Positions 1 to 6,333 are shown, counted from the stretch's first letter. The stretch: 7,373 bases of DNA from an uncultured Bacteroidota bacterium (GCA_903906615.1 CAIVKT010000611.1:1-7373); one strand, 5' to 3'. Notes: a model not told the origin generated them from the letters alone. Program-made: numbers and translations.

Positions 1-1498
1 CGACAGCACGGTTATTAATGATGCTTATAATTCTGACCTTACATCCCTGCAATCTGCCCTCAACTACCTGGAGCAGCAAAAGCAGCACGCCCAGCATACC
101 GTCATACTTTCAGACATGCTGCAGATAGGCCGCCGCGATCTTGACCTCTACGATGAGGTAGCCGCATCCGTGAGCCGCAGGGGTATACAGCGCTTTATAG
201 GCATTGGCCCTGCACTCTATAAAAACAAGGCCGCCTTCAGGAAATATAAAAAGCTGCGTAGCATCTTTTTCAAGTCCACCGAAGATTTTCTGAAGAATTT
301 CCACCTGCTCACCTTCAATAAAGAAGCTATACTGCTCAAAGGCGCGCGTGTATTTGCCTTTGAGAAAATAGGGTTGCTGCTGGAGCAAAAAGTACACCAG
401 ACCGTAATGTCTATAGACCTCTCCGCGCTCACGCACAACCTCAATGTGTTTCGTGCAGAGCTGTCGCCGGGGGTGAAGACAATGGCTATGGTGAAGGCGT
501 TTGCCTATGGCAGTGGTAGCTTCGAGATCGCCAACCTGCTGCAATATGCGGGAGTAGACTATCTGAGTGTAGCCTATACCGATGAGGGCATATCCTTGCG
601 CAGGGCAGGCATTAAAATGCCAACAATGGTCATGAGCCCCGATGCCACGTCCTTCGACCGTATGATAGCCTGGAAGCTGGAGCCGGAGCTATTCAACTTC
701 CGCTCGCTCAAAGAATTCATCAGCATTGCCAAAACGCTGGAAGTAAAAGACTATCCCGTACACATCAAGATGGACACCGGCATGCACCGCCTGGGCTTCA
801 ACCCTGACGACCTGGATGAGCTTGCCCGGATAATCAAGGAAAGCCCGCAAATACATATAGCCAGCATATTCAGCCACCTCGCTGCCAGCGAAGACCCTGA
901 TGAGGATGCCTTTACCGCACAGCAGGGCCGCTTGTTTGGTGAGATGAGCAGTAAGCTGATGCAGGCGCTGCCTTATAAGCCGATGCGCCACCTGTGCAAC
1001 TCCGCAGGCATAGTACGCCATCATGGCCTGCACTTCGATATGGTGCGCGTAGGCCTTGGCCTGTATGGCGTAGACGGCAGCCATGCGCTGCACAACAGGC
1101 TACGCCAGATAAGCCAGCTAAAGACCAGCATAGCGCAGGTGCGCAACGTACCAGCAGGCGATAGCATTGGCTACGGACACCACACTATTGCACCACAGGA
1201 TATGCGCATAGCCACCATCTGCATAGGCTATGCAGATGGCTATCCCCGCACACTCGGCAACAGCCGGGCTTACGTACTTATACACGGCAAGCCCGCAAAG
1301 ACCGTAGGCTCCATTTGCATGGATATGTGCATGGTAGACATCTCCCACATACCCGAAGCGCAGGAAGGCGATGATGCCATCATCTATGGCAAAGAACTGC
1401 CCGTAACACAGCTCGCATCATGGGCAGGCACCATCTCCTACGAGATCATGACCGGCATATCACAACGAGTGAAGCGGGTGTATGTGAATGAGGAGTGA
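1..1498 (+). CDS. murF-alr: Bifunctional MurF / alanine racemase (C-terminal part, 5' truncated by the window)
   Basis: The reading frame is open from position 2 and gives 498 visible residues. Residues 1-128 are the end of a MurF ligase (UDP-MurNAc-tripeptide:D-Ala-D-Ala ligase, cytoplasmic). They include the MurF signature NDAYNSD near residue 6, SDMLQIG near 36, and KGAR at 113-116, which matches the usual MurF C-terminus. From about residue 132 the chain is a fold-type III PLP alanine racemase. It has the PLP lysine K165 in MVKAFAYGSG, MDTGMHRLGF at 257-266, an Arg at 349 in MVRVGLGLYG (equivalent to R219 of the Geobacillus enzyme), catalytic Tyr Y391 in SIGYGHH, GYADGYPR at 409-416, and M440-D441. 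The K165-Y391 spacing of 226 equals K39-Y265 in the Geobacillus enzyme. One polypeptide would therefore make D-Ala and also attach D-Ala-D-Ala to the peptidoglycan precursor. All racemase residues look intact. The fusion is common in Bacteroidota. The missing part is the MurF N-terminal and ATP-binding region. Confidence 0.96.
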   Translation, partial: DSTVINDAYNSDLTSLQSALNYLEQQKQHAQHTVILSDMLQIGRRDLDLYDEVAASVSRRGIQRFIGIGPALYKNKAAFRKYKKLRSIFFKSTEDFLKNFHLLTFNKEAILLKGARVFAFEKIGLLLEQKVHQTVMSIDLSALTHNLNVFRAELSPGVKTMAMVKAFAYGSGSFEIANLLQYAGVDYLSVAYTDEGISLRRAGIKMPTMVMSPDATSFDRMIAWKLEPELFNFRSLKEFISIAKTLEVKDYPVHIKMDTGMHRLGFNPDDLDELARIIKESPQIHIASIFSHLAASEDPDEDAFTAQQGRLFGEMSSKLMQALPYKPMRHLCNSAGIVRHHGLHFDMVRVGLGLYGVDGSHALHNRLRQISQLKTSIAQVRNVPAGDSIGYGHHTIAPQDMRIATICIGYADGYPRTLGNSRAYVLIHGKPAKTVGSICMDMCMVDISHIPEAQEGDDAIIYGKELPVTQLASWAGTISYEIMTGISQRVKRVYVNEE

Positions 1499-1509
1499 GG
1501 AATGATCCG

Positions 1510-2274
1510 TCAATTGAAAGATGTCTGCGTAGCGGCGGTGACTTCCCATGTGTCTTTATCCTGCGTATATGCGATCACCACAAAATCAGCCGCATTGAGT
1601 TGGGATGGCAGGGCAAAAGTAGCTCTTCCATTTGTGGCATCTACTGTTTGCAGCTCCCTAACTACATTAATGTGTTTCAATTTCTTTCCTGAATTTTCAC
1701 CACGCTTCACATTACTTTCTGCTACTTTCTGAACCAATGCAATATTGAGTATTTGATTAGACGAATTACTTACGGTATAGTCAACCGAAATATTATGGCC
1801 CCTGTTCATCGCGCTCACAGTTTGCATGGCGCCCAGTTTTAGGGAAACAGTTGATTGCTTTTTAAGTGATTCGTTTACATACCTGTGCAGCTTCGCATCA
1901 TCAGAGCCTACCAGCTCATTCTTTCCATTCACTATCGCCTGTGGCGTATAAGTAGAGCCAAGATGAAATAGTTCCGCATAATGCTTTTGCCGCTTCGTAT
2001 ACTCCGGGCTGCTGTAAATATCCGTCCACCCTATATAATTCCAGTAATCCACATGAAACTCCATTACATAAACCCCTTCCGGGTATTCATCATGTACCTT
2101 AGCCAGCACAGCCTCCGCCGCAGGGCAACTGGAGCAACCCTCAGAAGTAAACAGCTCTACTACAGCAAAGCCTTTATTTACAGGCAACACTTTTACCGGC
2201 TTCTTACCACTACAGGTACCACAGAATGCCAGCACACAAATAAGCCCGGATGCTAATGATTTGAACGTACTCAT
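1510..2274 (-). CDS. DUF1223 family secreted thioredoxin-like protein
   Basis: This 254-residue protein starts at ATG 2274. Residues 1-22 form a signal peptide: a short polar start, then a hydrophobic stretch LASGLICVLAF. The Cys residues at 18 and 21 lack a good lipobox, so a soluble periplasmic form is more likely than a lipoprotein, though not certain. Family signatures are VVELFTSEGCSSCPAAE at 38-54 with a C47-x-x-C50 pair, HVDYWNYIGW at 74-83, and TYTP at 108-111, where Pro sits in the cis-Pro position of a thioredoxin fold. A C-terminal beta-rich domain contains KKLKHINVVREL near 197-208. This is the DUF1223 pattern; the biochemical role of the family is not established, and thiol-disulfide chemistry in the envelope is an inference from CxxC. 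The gene converges on murF-alr with an 11 bp gap and probably has its own promoter. Confidence 0.9.
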   Translation of the reverse strand: MSTFKSLASGLICVLAFCGTCSGKKPVKVLPVNKGFAVVELFTSEGCSSCPAAEAVLAKVHDEYPEGVYVMEFHVDYWNYIGWTDIYSSPEYTKRQKHYAELFHLGSTYTPQAIVNGKNELVGSDDAKLHRYVNESLKKQSTVSLKLGAMQTVSAMNRGHNISVDYTVSNSSNQILNIALVQKVAESNVKRGENSGKKLKHINVVRELQTVDATNGRATFALPSQLNAADFVVIAYTQDKDTWEVTAATQTSFN

Positions 2275-2287
2275 AAAGATGGTTTGT

Positions 2288-2295
2288 AAAATTTA
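2288..2295 (-). promoter_or_regulatory. Possible -7 element for the DUF1223 gene
   Basis: On the minus strand this reads TAAATTTT, seven of eight positions of the Bacteroidota -7 consensus TAnnTTTG. It would put the transcript start only a few bases before the ATG at 2274. I see no convincing TTTG -33 element at the right distance, so this is a weak call. Confidence 0.22.
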
Positions 2296-2369
2296 CGTAC
2301 ACCACCCCGGGACAGATGGTAAAGAAATCCTAAAACAGTAATCAAGTATCAAACGACAACCTCAACCTA

Positions 2370-2400
2370 TCCTTCGCCCGCCGAAGCTTTCAGCGAAGGA
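2370..2400 (-). other. Hairpin downstream of the kinase gene, possible transcription stop or REP-like palindrome
   Basis: TCCTTCGC at 2370-2377 pairs perfectly with GCGAAGGA at 2393-2400 (8 bp stem), with a 15-base loop that contains the palindrome AAGCTT. It lies about 40 bp past the kinase stop codon on the minus strand, so it could end that transcript. No T-tract follows on either strand, so it is not a standard intrinsic terminator. The flanking sequence on both sides resembles the 8 bp repeat described at 2406-2453, as if the hairpin had been placed inside or next to that array. A repeated palindromic element is an alternative that needs a genome-wide count. Confidence 0.45.
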
Positions 2401-2405
2401 AGGAG

Positions 2406-2453
2406 CCTGTTAACCTATTAACCCTTTAACCTATTAACCTATCAACCTATCAA
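2406..2453 (-). repeat. Tandem 8 bp repeat, six units
   Basis: Read on the minus strand, six contiguous octamers follow one another: TTGATAGG twice, then TTAATAGG, TTAAAGGG, TTAATAGG and TTAACAGG. The first two bases and the last two Gs are constant. The array overlaps the last codons of the kinase gene (stop at 2442-2444). A separate copy of the same word (AACCTATC on the plus strand) lies at 2364-2371 on the other side of the hairpin. The unit is not a multiple of three, but the junction between consecutive units yields a TGA or TAA in the kinase frame, so copy-number change should leave the protein unaltered. Confidence 0.85.
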
Positions 2454-3296
2454 CTTCTTATAGTACTTCATCATTCCCTCCATAGGGCTTTTCTCCACCT
2501 TGCCTATCTCGAGTTCGTATTGCTGGCAAAGATTCTCCAGCACATCCTTAAATTCGTATGAAATGGAGCCGGAAAAATACAGCGGCAGGTTCCAGGTGTT
2601 GCGGTGTTTCAGTATGCTCGTATGAAAGAAGTCGTTGAGGCAATCTTCTATGATATTCTCCACCATATAGTGTCCCCTGTTCTCTTTCAGCAGGGTTACA
2701 AATGAGGCCAGGTAACGGTTTGGGTTCGGCTGATGGTATAGCGTGTTGATGATCGTGCGTATATCATCGCCAAATTTCATTTCGAAGGCCATGCGCAGCT
2801 CTACGTCAAAAGTACCGTAGGCATAGTATTGCAGTATGCGCTTGCCCATGTAGTTGCCGCCACCTTCATCGCCTGCAATATAGCCCAGTGACGGGCGTTG
2901 TTCTTTGATCTTTTTACCATCGTAGTAGCAGCTGGCGCTGCCTGTGCCCAGTATGCATACTATACCCTTCTTCTCTCCGCATAGCGACCTTGCTGCGGCC
3001 ACCATATCGCCCTGCACCTCTGTACCCTTTATACCGAAATGTTTTTTGAGTATCCCTTCCAGGAAGGCTTGCTTCTCCGGGTTGGCAGCGCCTGCGCCAA
3101 AGTAATGCAGCTTATCTGCCTTGTACTCCTTATTGTCCCACGGCAGCTCTTTTTTCAGCATGGCCGTTATCGCGTCCTTGCTTTGCAGGTATGGGTTGAT
3201 GCCCGTAGTGCTGAACCGCACCGGCTTCTTGCCCTTGCGCAAAAGGCACCAGTCTGTCTTGGTTGATCCGCTGTCTGCAATAAGGTATGAAGCCAT
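2442..3296 (-). CDS. BadF/BadG/BcrA/BcrD-type ATPase, N-acetylglucosamine-kinase-like
   Basis: The product is 284 residues with the ATG at 3296. A longer frame reaches position 3425, but the ASKHA nucleotide-binding fold starts right after this ATG (ASYLIADSGSTKTDW). Motifs in order are phosphate-1 loop DSGSTKTDW at 8-16, D97 in QGDMVAAARSL (candidate catalytic base), phosphate-2 loop CILGTGSASC at 114-123, LGYIAGDEGGGNYMGK at 137-152, and an adenosine-type motif LYFSGSISYEF at 239-249. This is the NAGK branch of the family; human NAGK is about 60 residues longer. The likely reaction is ATP-dependent phosphorylation of an amino sugar such as GlcNAc in the cytoplasm, possibly for cell-wall recycling. 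Substrate is inferred from family only. There is no signal peptide. The last three residues (LIG) and the stop are encoded by the 8 bp repeat array. The gene is divergent from the LpxR-like gene. Confidence 0.88.
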   Translation of the reverse strand: MASYLIADSGSTKTDWCLLRKGKKPVRFSTTGINPYLQSKDAITAMLKKELPWDNKEYKADKLHYFGAGAANPEKQAFLEGILKKHFGIKGTEVQGDMVAAARSLCGEKKGIVCILGTGSASCYYDGKKIKEQRPSLGYIAGDEGGGNYMGKRILQYYAYGTFDVELRMAFEMKFGDDIRTIINTLYHQPNPNRYLASFVTLLKENRGHYMVENIIEDCLNDFFHTSILKHRNTWNLPLYFSGSISYEFKDVLENLCQQYELEIGKVEKSPMEGMMKYYKKLIG

Positions 3297-3314
3297 GATG
3301 CTGATATTAGTAAC

Positions 3315-3322
3315 CAAATATG
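3315..3322 (-). promoter_or_regulatory. Possible -7 element for the kinase gene
   Basis: The minus-strand word CATATTTG matches TAnnTTTG at all but the first base and would place the transcript start about ten bases before the ATG at 3296. There is no TTTG at the usual spacing upstream, so support is limited. Its position in the divergent intergenic region supports the start chosen at 3296, because the alternative start at 3425 would put this element inside the gene. Confidence 0.22.
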
Positions 3323-3440
3323 CGTAATTTGTGAACAATATCCTAATTACTGCCAAACAAAAAGGAGAAAAATAATAAATGGGGTACCGTTTATCCTGAT
3401 AACGCAGAACCATTAACGAACCCACGTCGTATGTTATGGC

Positions 3441-4406
3441 ATGAAACGCACCATATATACTTCCCTCCTTGCCTGCCTTTTCCCGGCGCTCGCACAGGCA
3501 CAGGCCATAGATAACACCTTGCCTTATAAGAACATAAACACAGATGGCTATTTCAGGCTCAATTATGAGAACGACTTTTTCTCAGCAACAGACATCTACT
3601 ATACACAGGGCATCCATGCAGAGGTGGTATCGCCGTGGGTCAAAAAATTCCCTTTGACCAAATTACTCCTTCACCCCCATTACGACTACGTGCGCTATGG
3701 CCTTGGACTGGAGCATGAAGGCTACACCCCCACCAGCATCAGCAGCGACAAGGCATTGATAGGCGACAGGCCGTTTGCTGCATGCTTCTTTCTCAAAACA
3801 TTTGTAATGGCTACCGATACTGTCAATAAGCAACGCTTCTCCACGTCTATCAGCACGGGCCTTATAGGCCCCGGCGCGGGTGGCAAGGAGATGCAGACAG
3901 GCATTCACAAGGCATTGCACGATATTACCCCACACGGCTGGTCGAACCAGGTACAGAACGATGCCATCCTCAACTACCAGTCCGATTACGAAAAGCAATT
4001 ACTATCCCTCGGCCACGTATTCTCTTTGGATGTCGATGCCATGGCGCGCATAGGCACGCTTAGCGACAAAGCAGCCATAGGCTCTTCCATAATGATCGGC
4101 TATTTCGATTCGCCCTTTGGCAGTGCTGTTGCCGGCAAGAACAGCTTCCGCATATACGCCTACGAGCATCCTGAATTTGATGTGATAGGCTATGATGCCA
4201 CACTCGAAGGCGGTGTATTCAATAAAACCAGCCCCTATACCATCAGCGCCGCAGATATCAGCCGCATCACCTTTCAGAACCGCTTTGGGTTCGTGGCCAT
4301 CTACCACCGAGTGTACCTCGAGTATTTCCAGTCTTATTTGAGCAATGAATTCAAAACGGGCAACTACCATGTTTGGGGCGGTGTGCAGATAGCTTTTGGC
4401 ATATAA
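3441..4406 (+). CDS. LpxR/DUF2219 family outer-membrane lipid A deacylase homologue
   Basis: This 321-residue protein begins with a clear signal peptide (MKRTIYTSLLACLFPALAQA, cleavage near residue 20-22). The rest fits a 12-strand outer-membrane barrel of the LpxR family, which removes the 3'-acyloxyacyl group from lipid A at the outer leaflet. Family blocks are NYENDFF at 41-47 with N44-D45, DIYYTQG at 51-57, EHEGYTPTSI at 91-100, GDRPFAACFFL at 108-118, GPGAGGKEMQTGIH at 143-156, and HGWSNQVQND at 165-174. H156 sits where the catalytic His of Salmonella LpxR (His122) is expected. The end (QIAFGI) is aromatic-rich, like a barrel C-terminus but without a terminal Phe. The ATG at 3441 is chosen because the signal peptide starts there; nearby ATGs at 3431 and 3436 are out of frame. 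An acyltransferase gene follows 57 bp downstream. Specificity for lipid A is inferred from family, not proven. Confidence 0.88.
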   Translation: MKRTIYTSLLACLFPALAQAQAIDNTLPYKNINTDGYFRLNYENDFFSATDIYYTQGIHAEVVSPWVKKFPLTKLLLHPHYDYVRYGLGLEHEGYTPTSISSDKALIGDRPFAACFFLKTFVMATDTVNKQRFSTSISTGLIGPGAGGKEMQTGIHKALHDITPHGWSNQVQNDAILNYQSDYEKQLLSLGHVFSLDVDAMARIGTLSDKAAIGSSIMIGYFDSPFGSAVAGKNSFRIYAYEHPEFDVIGYDATLEGGVFNKTSPYTISAADISRITFQNRFGFVAIYHRVYLEYFQSYLSNEFKTGNYHVWGGVQIAFGI

Positions 4407-4416
4407 ATATGATTCC

Positions 4417-4445
4417 TTTGTTCGTTTGACCGAAAAGTATATTTT
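4417..4445 (+). promoter_or_regulatory. Candidate Bacteroidota-type promoter for the acyltransferase gene
   Basis: TTTG at 4417-4420 is followed after 17 bases by TATATTTT at 4438-4445, which matches seven of eight positions of TAnnTTTG. The spacing lies at the short end of the range reported for this promoter type. Initiation would fall near 4452, leaving a leader of about a dozen bases before the TTG at 4464. If used, the acyltransferase can be transcribed separately from the deacylase homologue just upstream. Confidence 0.38.
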
Positions 4446-4463
4446 CGCACAAACCCCCAGCAT

Positions 4464-5354
4464 TTGGAAGCCATTGTATATTACATCACGCTACCTTTTA
4501 TTTACCTTATCTCCCTGCTGCCCTTCCCGGTGCTGTACCTGCTTTCCGACTTTATTTATTTCCTGCTTTATTACTGCATGGGCTACCGCAAGGCGGTAGT
4601 GCTGCAAAACCTGCGCAATGCCTTCCCCGAAAAGACAGAGCAGGAGATCAATTCCATTTGTAAAGGATTCTACCACTACCTCTGTGACTCCTTGCTCGAA
4701 ACCTTCAAAACCCTCACCATCAGCAAAAAGACGATGCTCCAACATTGTTACTTCCACCCGGATTCCTTAGCGATGTTTGAACAATTAAAAGCTGAACAGA
4801 AGAGCATCATCATGGTGATGGGCCACCAGGGGCAATGGGAGTGGGCAGGCAACACCTTTGGATTACTGGGGCCGCACAAGCTTTTTGTGATCTACCATCC
4901 GCTGCACAGCAAATGCTTTGATGGCCTGATGCTCAAAATGCGCACCCGCTTTGGTGCCACATTGATACCCATGAGAAACACCTTCAAAGTAATGGTGGCC
5001 AACAGGAAAACAGTGAATGCGACCACCTTCATTGCCGACCAAACACCGATGCCCGAAAGCGCTTACTGGACAACCTTCCTCAACCAGGATACACCTGTGT
5101 ACAAAGGCACAGAACTGATCGCCCGGAAGATGAACATAACCGTTGTGTTTGCCCGCTCGCGCAGGATGAAGAGAGGGTATTATGAGCTGAGTGCAGAAAT
5201 AATAACCGAAGATCCCGGCGAGCTGGCCGATGGCCTACTTACCGAAATGCACACCAAAAAACTGGAAGAGGATATTACTGCGCAGCCCGAAACGTGGCTC
5301 TGGTCGCACCGCAGGTGGAAGTATAAGCGGCCTGCTACGTACGCCGGGTTTTAG
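4464..5354 (+). CDS. LpxL/HtrB-type lysophospholipid/lipid A acyltransferase
   Basis: This 296-residue protein probably starts at TTG 4464. The frame is open back to a stop at 4410-4412 and contains no ATG before the conserved N-terminus. An N-terminal hydrophobic anchor covers about residues 5-38. Acyltransferase blocks follow: the HX4E catalytic pair H121 and E126 in GHQGQWEW, YHPLHSKCFDGLMLKMRTRF at 144-163 ahead of GATLIP, ADQTPMPE at 191-198, YKGTELIARK at 213-222, and WLWSHRRWKYKR at 278-289 near the end. This is the LpxL/LpxM family, which transfers a secondary acyl chain to lipid A at the inner face of the cytoplasmic membrane. Bacteroidota also use relatives for other lipids such as ornithine or glycine lipids, so the acceptor is uncertain. 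The gene follows an LpxR-like deacylase gene on the same strand and ends 1 bp before the stop codon of the convergent OmpA-like gene. Confidence 0.9.
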   Translation: MEAIVYYITLPFIYLISLLPFPVLYLLSDFIYFLLYYCMGYRKAVVLQNLRNAFPEKTEQEINSICKGFYHYLCDSLLETFKTLTISKKTMLQHCYFHPDSLAMFEQLKAEQKSIIMVMGHQGQWEWAGNTFGLLGPHKLFVIYHPLHSKCFDGLMLKMRTRFGATLIPMRNTFKVMVANRKTVNATTFIADQTPMPESAYWTTFLNQDTPVYKGTELIARKMNITVVFARSRRMKRGYYELSAEIITEDPGELADGLLTEMHTKKLEEDITAQPETWLWSHRRWKYKRPATYAGF

Positions 5355-5355
5355 G

Positions 5356-6240
5356 TCATTTATTCTCCAGCACCCGTATCTCCACGCGCCTGTTGCGCTC
5401 TGCATCTTCCTCATTCATTTCTTCTGCCACTATAGGCCGACGCTTGCCATAGCCCGAATACACGAGCCTCGATGCGTCTATACCCTTCGTTACGAGATAG
5501 CCATAAATAGCCTTTGCACGGTTTACAGACAGCAATAGCTCATGCGTATCATTATCCAGCGCATCCGGCTCATCTTCCTGTATGCAGCACACATGGCCCT
5601 CTATGCTTATCTTCAGACCAGGGTTAGCCTTCAGCACCTCGAACAGCTTCTGCAACGTCTCTGCCGACTCCGGCTTCATCACATGGCTGCCTGCGGGGAA
5701 GTACACATTTTTCAATAAAAAGATAGACCCCGGCTTTAAGTCCTTCACCTCATCAATACTGCTGATGTTCACTTTATGCGCCACCACAGGCATTTGCGTA
5801 GGTTTGGCCGAAGGCGGAGGGGGCGGGTTCTTTTTCTTCTTTAGCCTGTTGTTTACCACAATATCCACGCGCCGGTCGGTAGGGTATCCATCTTTCCCTT
5901 TCATACCTTTCCGGTTCACCTCGCCTTTGCCTTCGCACAGCTTTATATCATTTGCATTTAACCCATACTTTACGAGGTAGTTTTTCACATTCTCTGCCCG
6001 CTGCATGGATAGGCTTTTATTACGCCCTTCCGTGCCCAGGTAGTCGGCGTAGCCTACTATCATCACCTCTGTGCCGTTAATGATCTTGTCATTATAAATA
6101 AGTAGGTCTATCTTCTTTTCCGACTCATGGCTAAGCGAAGGCACCCCAAGCGCGAAATAGAGCTTAAAAGTATCCCTTGCCCGTTGCCCGAAAGCCGGCA
6201 AGAGCAGGAAGGAAAATAATATGGTCAGTACCGTTTTCAA
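5356..6240 (-). CDS. Secreted protein with two OmpA-like domains joined by a proline linker
   Basis: This 294-residue protein probably starts at TTG 6240. No ATG lies between the upstream in-frame stop (6289-6291) and the signal peptide MKTVLTILFSFLLLPAFGQ (residues 1-19). Domain 1, residues 25-130, is OmpA-like: GYADYLG at 63-69, LSMQRA at 77-82 and DRRVDIVV at 122-129. Its D66 and R81 have the 15-residue spacing of the diaminopimelate-binding Asp/Arg pair of Acinetobacter OmpA. A basic, proline-rich linker (KKKKNPPPPP) at 134-143 follows. Domain 2, residues 172-292, has GHVCC at 215-219, SVNRAKAIYGYL at 238-249, YSGYGKRRP at 261-269 and ERNRRVEIRV at 281-290. It keeps the Arg (R241), but the ligand Asp is replaced by C218, and the following loop is longer and acidic. 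There is no barrel, TPR or lipobox. A periplasmic peptidoglycan-binding role is inferred. Confidence 0.88.
   Translation of the reverse strand: MKTVLTILFSFLLLPAFGQRARDTFKLYFALGVPSLSHESEKKIDLLIYNDKIINGTEVMIVGYADYLGTEGRNKSLSMQRAENVKNYLVKYGLNANDIKLCEGKGEVNRKGMKGKDGYPTDRRVDIVVNNRLKKKKNPPPPPSAKPTQMPVVAHKVNISSIDEVKDLKPGSIFLLKNVYFPAGSHVMKPESAETLQKLFEVLKANPGLKISIEGHVCCIQEDEPDALDNDTHELLLSVNRAKAIYGYLVTKGIDASRLVYSGYGKRRPIVAEEMNEEDAERNRRVEIRVLENK
5813..5827 (+). other. Short G-rich run opposite the proline codons
   Basis: GGCGGAGGGGGCGGG contains four separated G-runs of at least two bases, enough in principle for a two-layer G-quadruplex. It is the complement of the proline-linker codons of the OmpA-like gene, so protein coding alone explains it. 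It lies on the template strand for that gene. Confidence 0.3.
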
Positions 6241-6270
6241 AAAGAATATAAACTGATTTATAAAGCACAG

Positions 6271-6278
6271 TAAAGTTA
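6271..6278 (-). promoter_or_regulatory. Possible -7 element for the OmpA-like gene
   Basis: The minus strand reads TAACTTTA, seven of eight positions of TAnnTTTG, placed about 30 bases before the TTG start at 6240. The upstream region has only a TTTA about 21 bases away as a possible -33 element. The gap from 6241 to 6377 is A+T-rich, as expected of a promoter region. Confidence 0.22.
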
Positions 6279-6333
6279 ATCCTAAACTTTACAATCACAT
6301 AAATGGCTACTCATAAATTTATTGAATATTACT

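Noticed and set aside
110..544. Minus-strand 144-codon frame opposite murF-alr
   Set aside because: It lies entirely inside the strongly conserved MurF-Alr coding region in antisense and its translation has no recognisable domain or signal.
2212..2223. Lipobox at the N-terminus of the DUF1223 protein
   Set aside because: The residues before Cys18 (LAF) and Cys21 (CGT) do not fit a lipobox well, since a small residue is expected just before the Cys in the first case and an aliphatic one at -3 in the second.
3297..3425. 43-residue N-terminal extension of the kinase frame
   Set aside because: The extra segment lies before the conserved ASYLIADSGSTKTDW start of the fold, does not resemble this cytoplasmic family, and would remove the only place for a divergent promoter.
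4002..4463. Minus-strand 153-codon frame opposite the LpxR-like gene
   Set aside because: It is antisense to conserved coding sequence, matches no known family, and covers the promoter candidate for the acyltransferase.
5582..5980. Plus-strand 132-codon frame opposite the OmpA-like gene
   Set aside because: Its composition, including runs of Gly and Phe, is the antisense image of the proline-lysine linker, and the minus-strand OmpA-like motifs explain the sequence.
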